A stretch of DNA of 64,000 nt from Winogradskyella marina (GTDB lineage Bacteria > Bacteroidota > Bacteroidia > Flavobacteriales > Flavobacteriaceae): assembly GCF_015645385.1 (NCBI RefSeq), contig NZ_JADOET010000001.1, forward strand, positions 434,001-498,000. Reading direction: 5' to 3'. This document shows positions 63,499 to 64,000 of the stretch, piece after piece (the stretch's first letter is position 1; each line of letters starts with the position of its first letter). The notes under the pieces were generated by a model, which was not told the DNA's origin, did no database searches, and saw nothing but the letters and a program-made list of their open reading frames with translations. Both the position numbers and the translations under genes were made by a program.

Positions 63499-63524
63499 CC
63501 TAATAACTATTAATACTGCACACT

Positions 63525-64000
63525 ATGAATAAAATTACATCTTACTTATATCTTTTATTACTACCAACTTTTGTTGCTAGTCAAAATTTAATAGAAAACG
63601 GCAACGCAGAAGTCAGTCCAATTATAGAAAACGGATGGACACAAATTTCAGGAGATTGGCAACAACGAACAATATCACCACTGCCACAGGAGGGGAATGC
63701 TTATTTCTTTGCTGGTGCTAATAGTAGTGCTGAATTATTTCAAGATGTAGATGTTTCTGACAATAGCGCAAACATTGACTCAGGTAATCAATATTATACA
63801 TTTAGTTGCTATTTACACTCGTGGCCTCAAACACCAACCGACCAAGGTAGAGTTGTAGTTGACTATATGGATTCAGTTGGAGATATCTTAGATACTTATG
63901 ATACAGGAGTTAATACGAGAACTGATGAATGGGTTTATTTTACAGATACTCGTATAGCACCAATTGGAACAAGAACTATTAAAGTGACACTACTTTCTGA
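63525..64000 (+). CDS. Secreted protein, N-terminal part (cut by window edge)
   Basis: The open frame begins with ATG at 63525 and continues beyond the window; 158 codons are visible. It has a clear signal peptide (MNKITSYLYLLLLPTFVAS) and then a beta-rich region resembling jelly-roll carbohydrate-binding or lectin-like modules: LIENGNAEV, GWTQISGDWQ, SCYLHSW and VVVDYMDSVGD. Such modules are common at the start of Bacteroidota surface enzymes and secretion (type IX) substrates. Type of the full protein cannot be judged without the missing part. Confidence 0.75.
   Translation, partial: MNKITSYLYLLLLPTFVASQNLIENGNAEVSPIIENGWTQISGDWQQRTISPLPQEGNAYFFAGANSSAELFQDVDVSDNSANIDSGNQYYTFSCYLHSWPQTPTDQGRVVVDYMDSVGDILDTYDTGVNTRTDEWVYFTDTRIAPIGTRTIKVTLLS

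Larger units (their letters stand above)
62999..63524. other. Divergent intergenic region between speA and the secreted protein gene
   Basis: Besides the small arginine-rich frame (63064-63216) and two promoter boxes, the stretch 63294-63490 is plain AT-rich sequence in which I see no gene or repeat. Confidence 0.5.

Noticed and set aside
1..64000. tRNA and rRNA genes
   Set aside because: I found no sequence with tRNA cloverleaf features or rRNA segments in the intergenic regions.

Overview
The window is AT-rich DNA from a member of the Bacteroidota, most likely a marine Flavobacteriaceae. The signs are a SusC/SusD-type outer-membrane pair, many short lipoproteins with a Cys-terminated signal, few Shine-Dalgarno sites with several TTG starts, promoter boxes of the Bacteroidota type (TAnnTTTG), and characteristic families of short palindromic intergenic repeats. 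No rRNA, tRNA, CRISPR array, transposase or phage gene was seen. The gene at each edge is cut by the window.

From 1 to 24.5 kb the content is mostly core metabolism. A cut gltB (glutamate synthase) is divergent from a porin-amtB ammonium uptake pair that ends in two strong hairpin terminators. On the minus strand follow leuA-leuC-leuD-leuB with ppc (PEP carboxylase) as an apparent last gene. On the plus strand come a helical protein of unknown function, then a SAM-I riboswitch in front of metY-osmC-metX, a DUF885 peptidase, and a tamB/bamA-like pair for outer-membrane assembly.

From 24.7 to 32.8 kb lies a purine-catabolism locus: guanine deaminase, xanthine dehydrogenase small and large subunits, and the maturation factor XdhC. 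Between the dehydrogenase and xdhC sit a small membrane protein, a P-loop NTPase and a multi-pass membrane protein of unknown role. Palindromic repeats are dense here.

From 32.9 to 46.8 kb, a run of same-strand genes looks like an arsenosugar biosynthesis locus. It has an AhpD-like protein, the radical SAM enzyme ArsS, two DUF2064 (TIGR04282-like) glycosyltransferases, a rhodanese, a purine nucleoside phosphorylase and a TIGR04283-like glycosyltransferase. It also holds a SusC/SusD pair, a sodium:solute symporter, an atypical metallophosphoesterase, a fatty-acid-hydroxylase-type membrane enzyme and a DUF547 protein. A transport arm inside an arsenosugar locus is the most unusual system here. 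The last glycosyltransferase carries an in-frame block of three different palindromic repeats, resembling the gene-invading palindromic elements known from Rickettsia.

From 46.8 to 57.5 kb are two small minus-strand genes (lipoprotein, phosphatase), a surface protein, a GH113-like glycosidase, and a plus-strand block of flavin oxidoreductase, membrane polyferredoxin and three glycosyltransferases. From 57.6 to 63.2 kb, on the minus strand, is a polyamine locus: an unrecognised arginine-rich 50-residue reading frame with its own promoter, then speA, speB, a deoxyhypusine-synthase homologue, a GNAT-nitrilase fusion and an acidic protein. The window ends inside a secreted protein gene.
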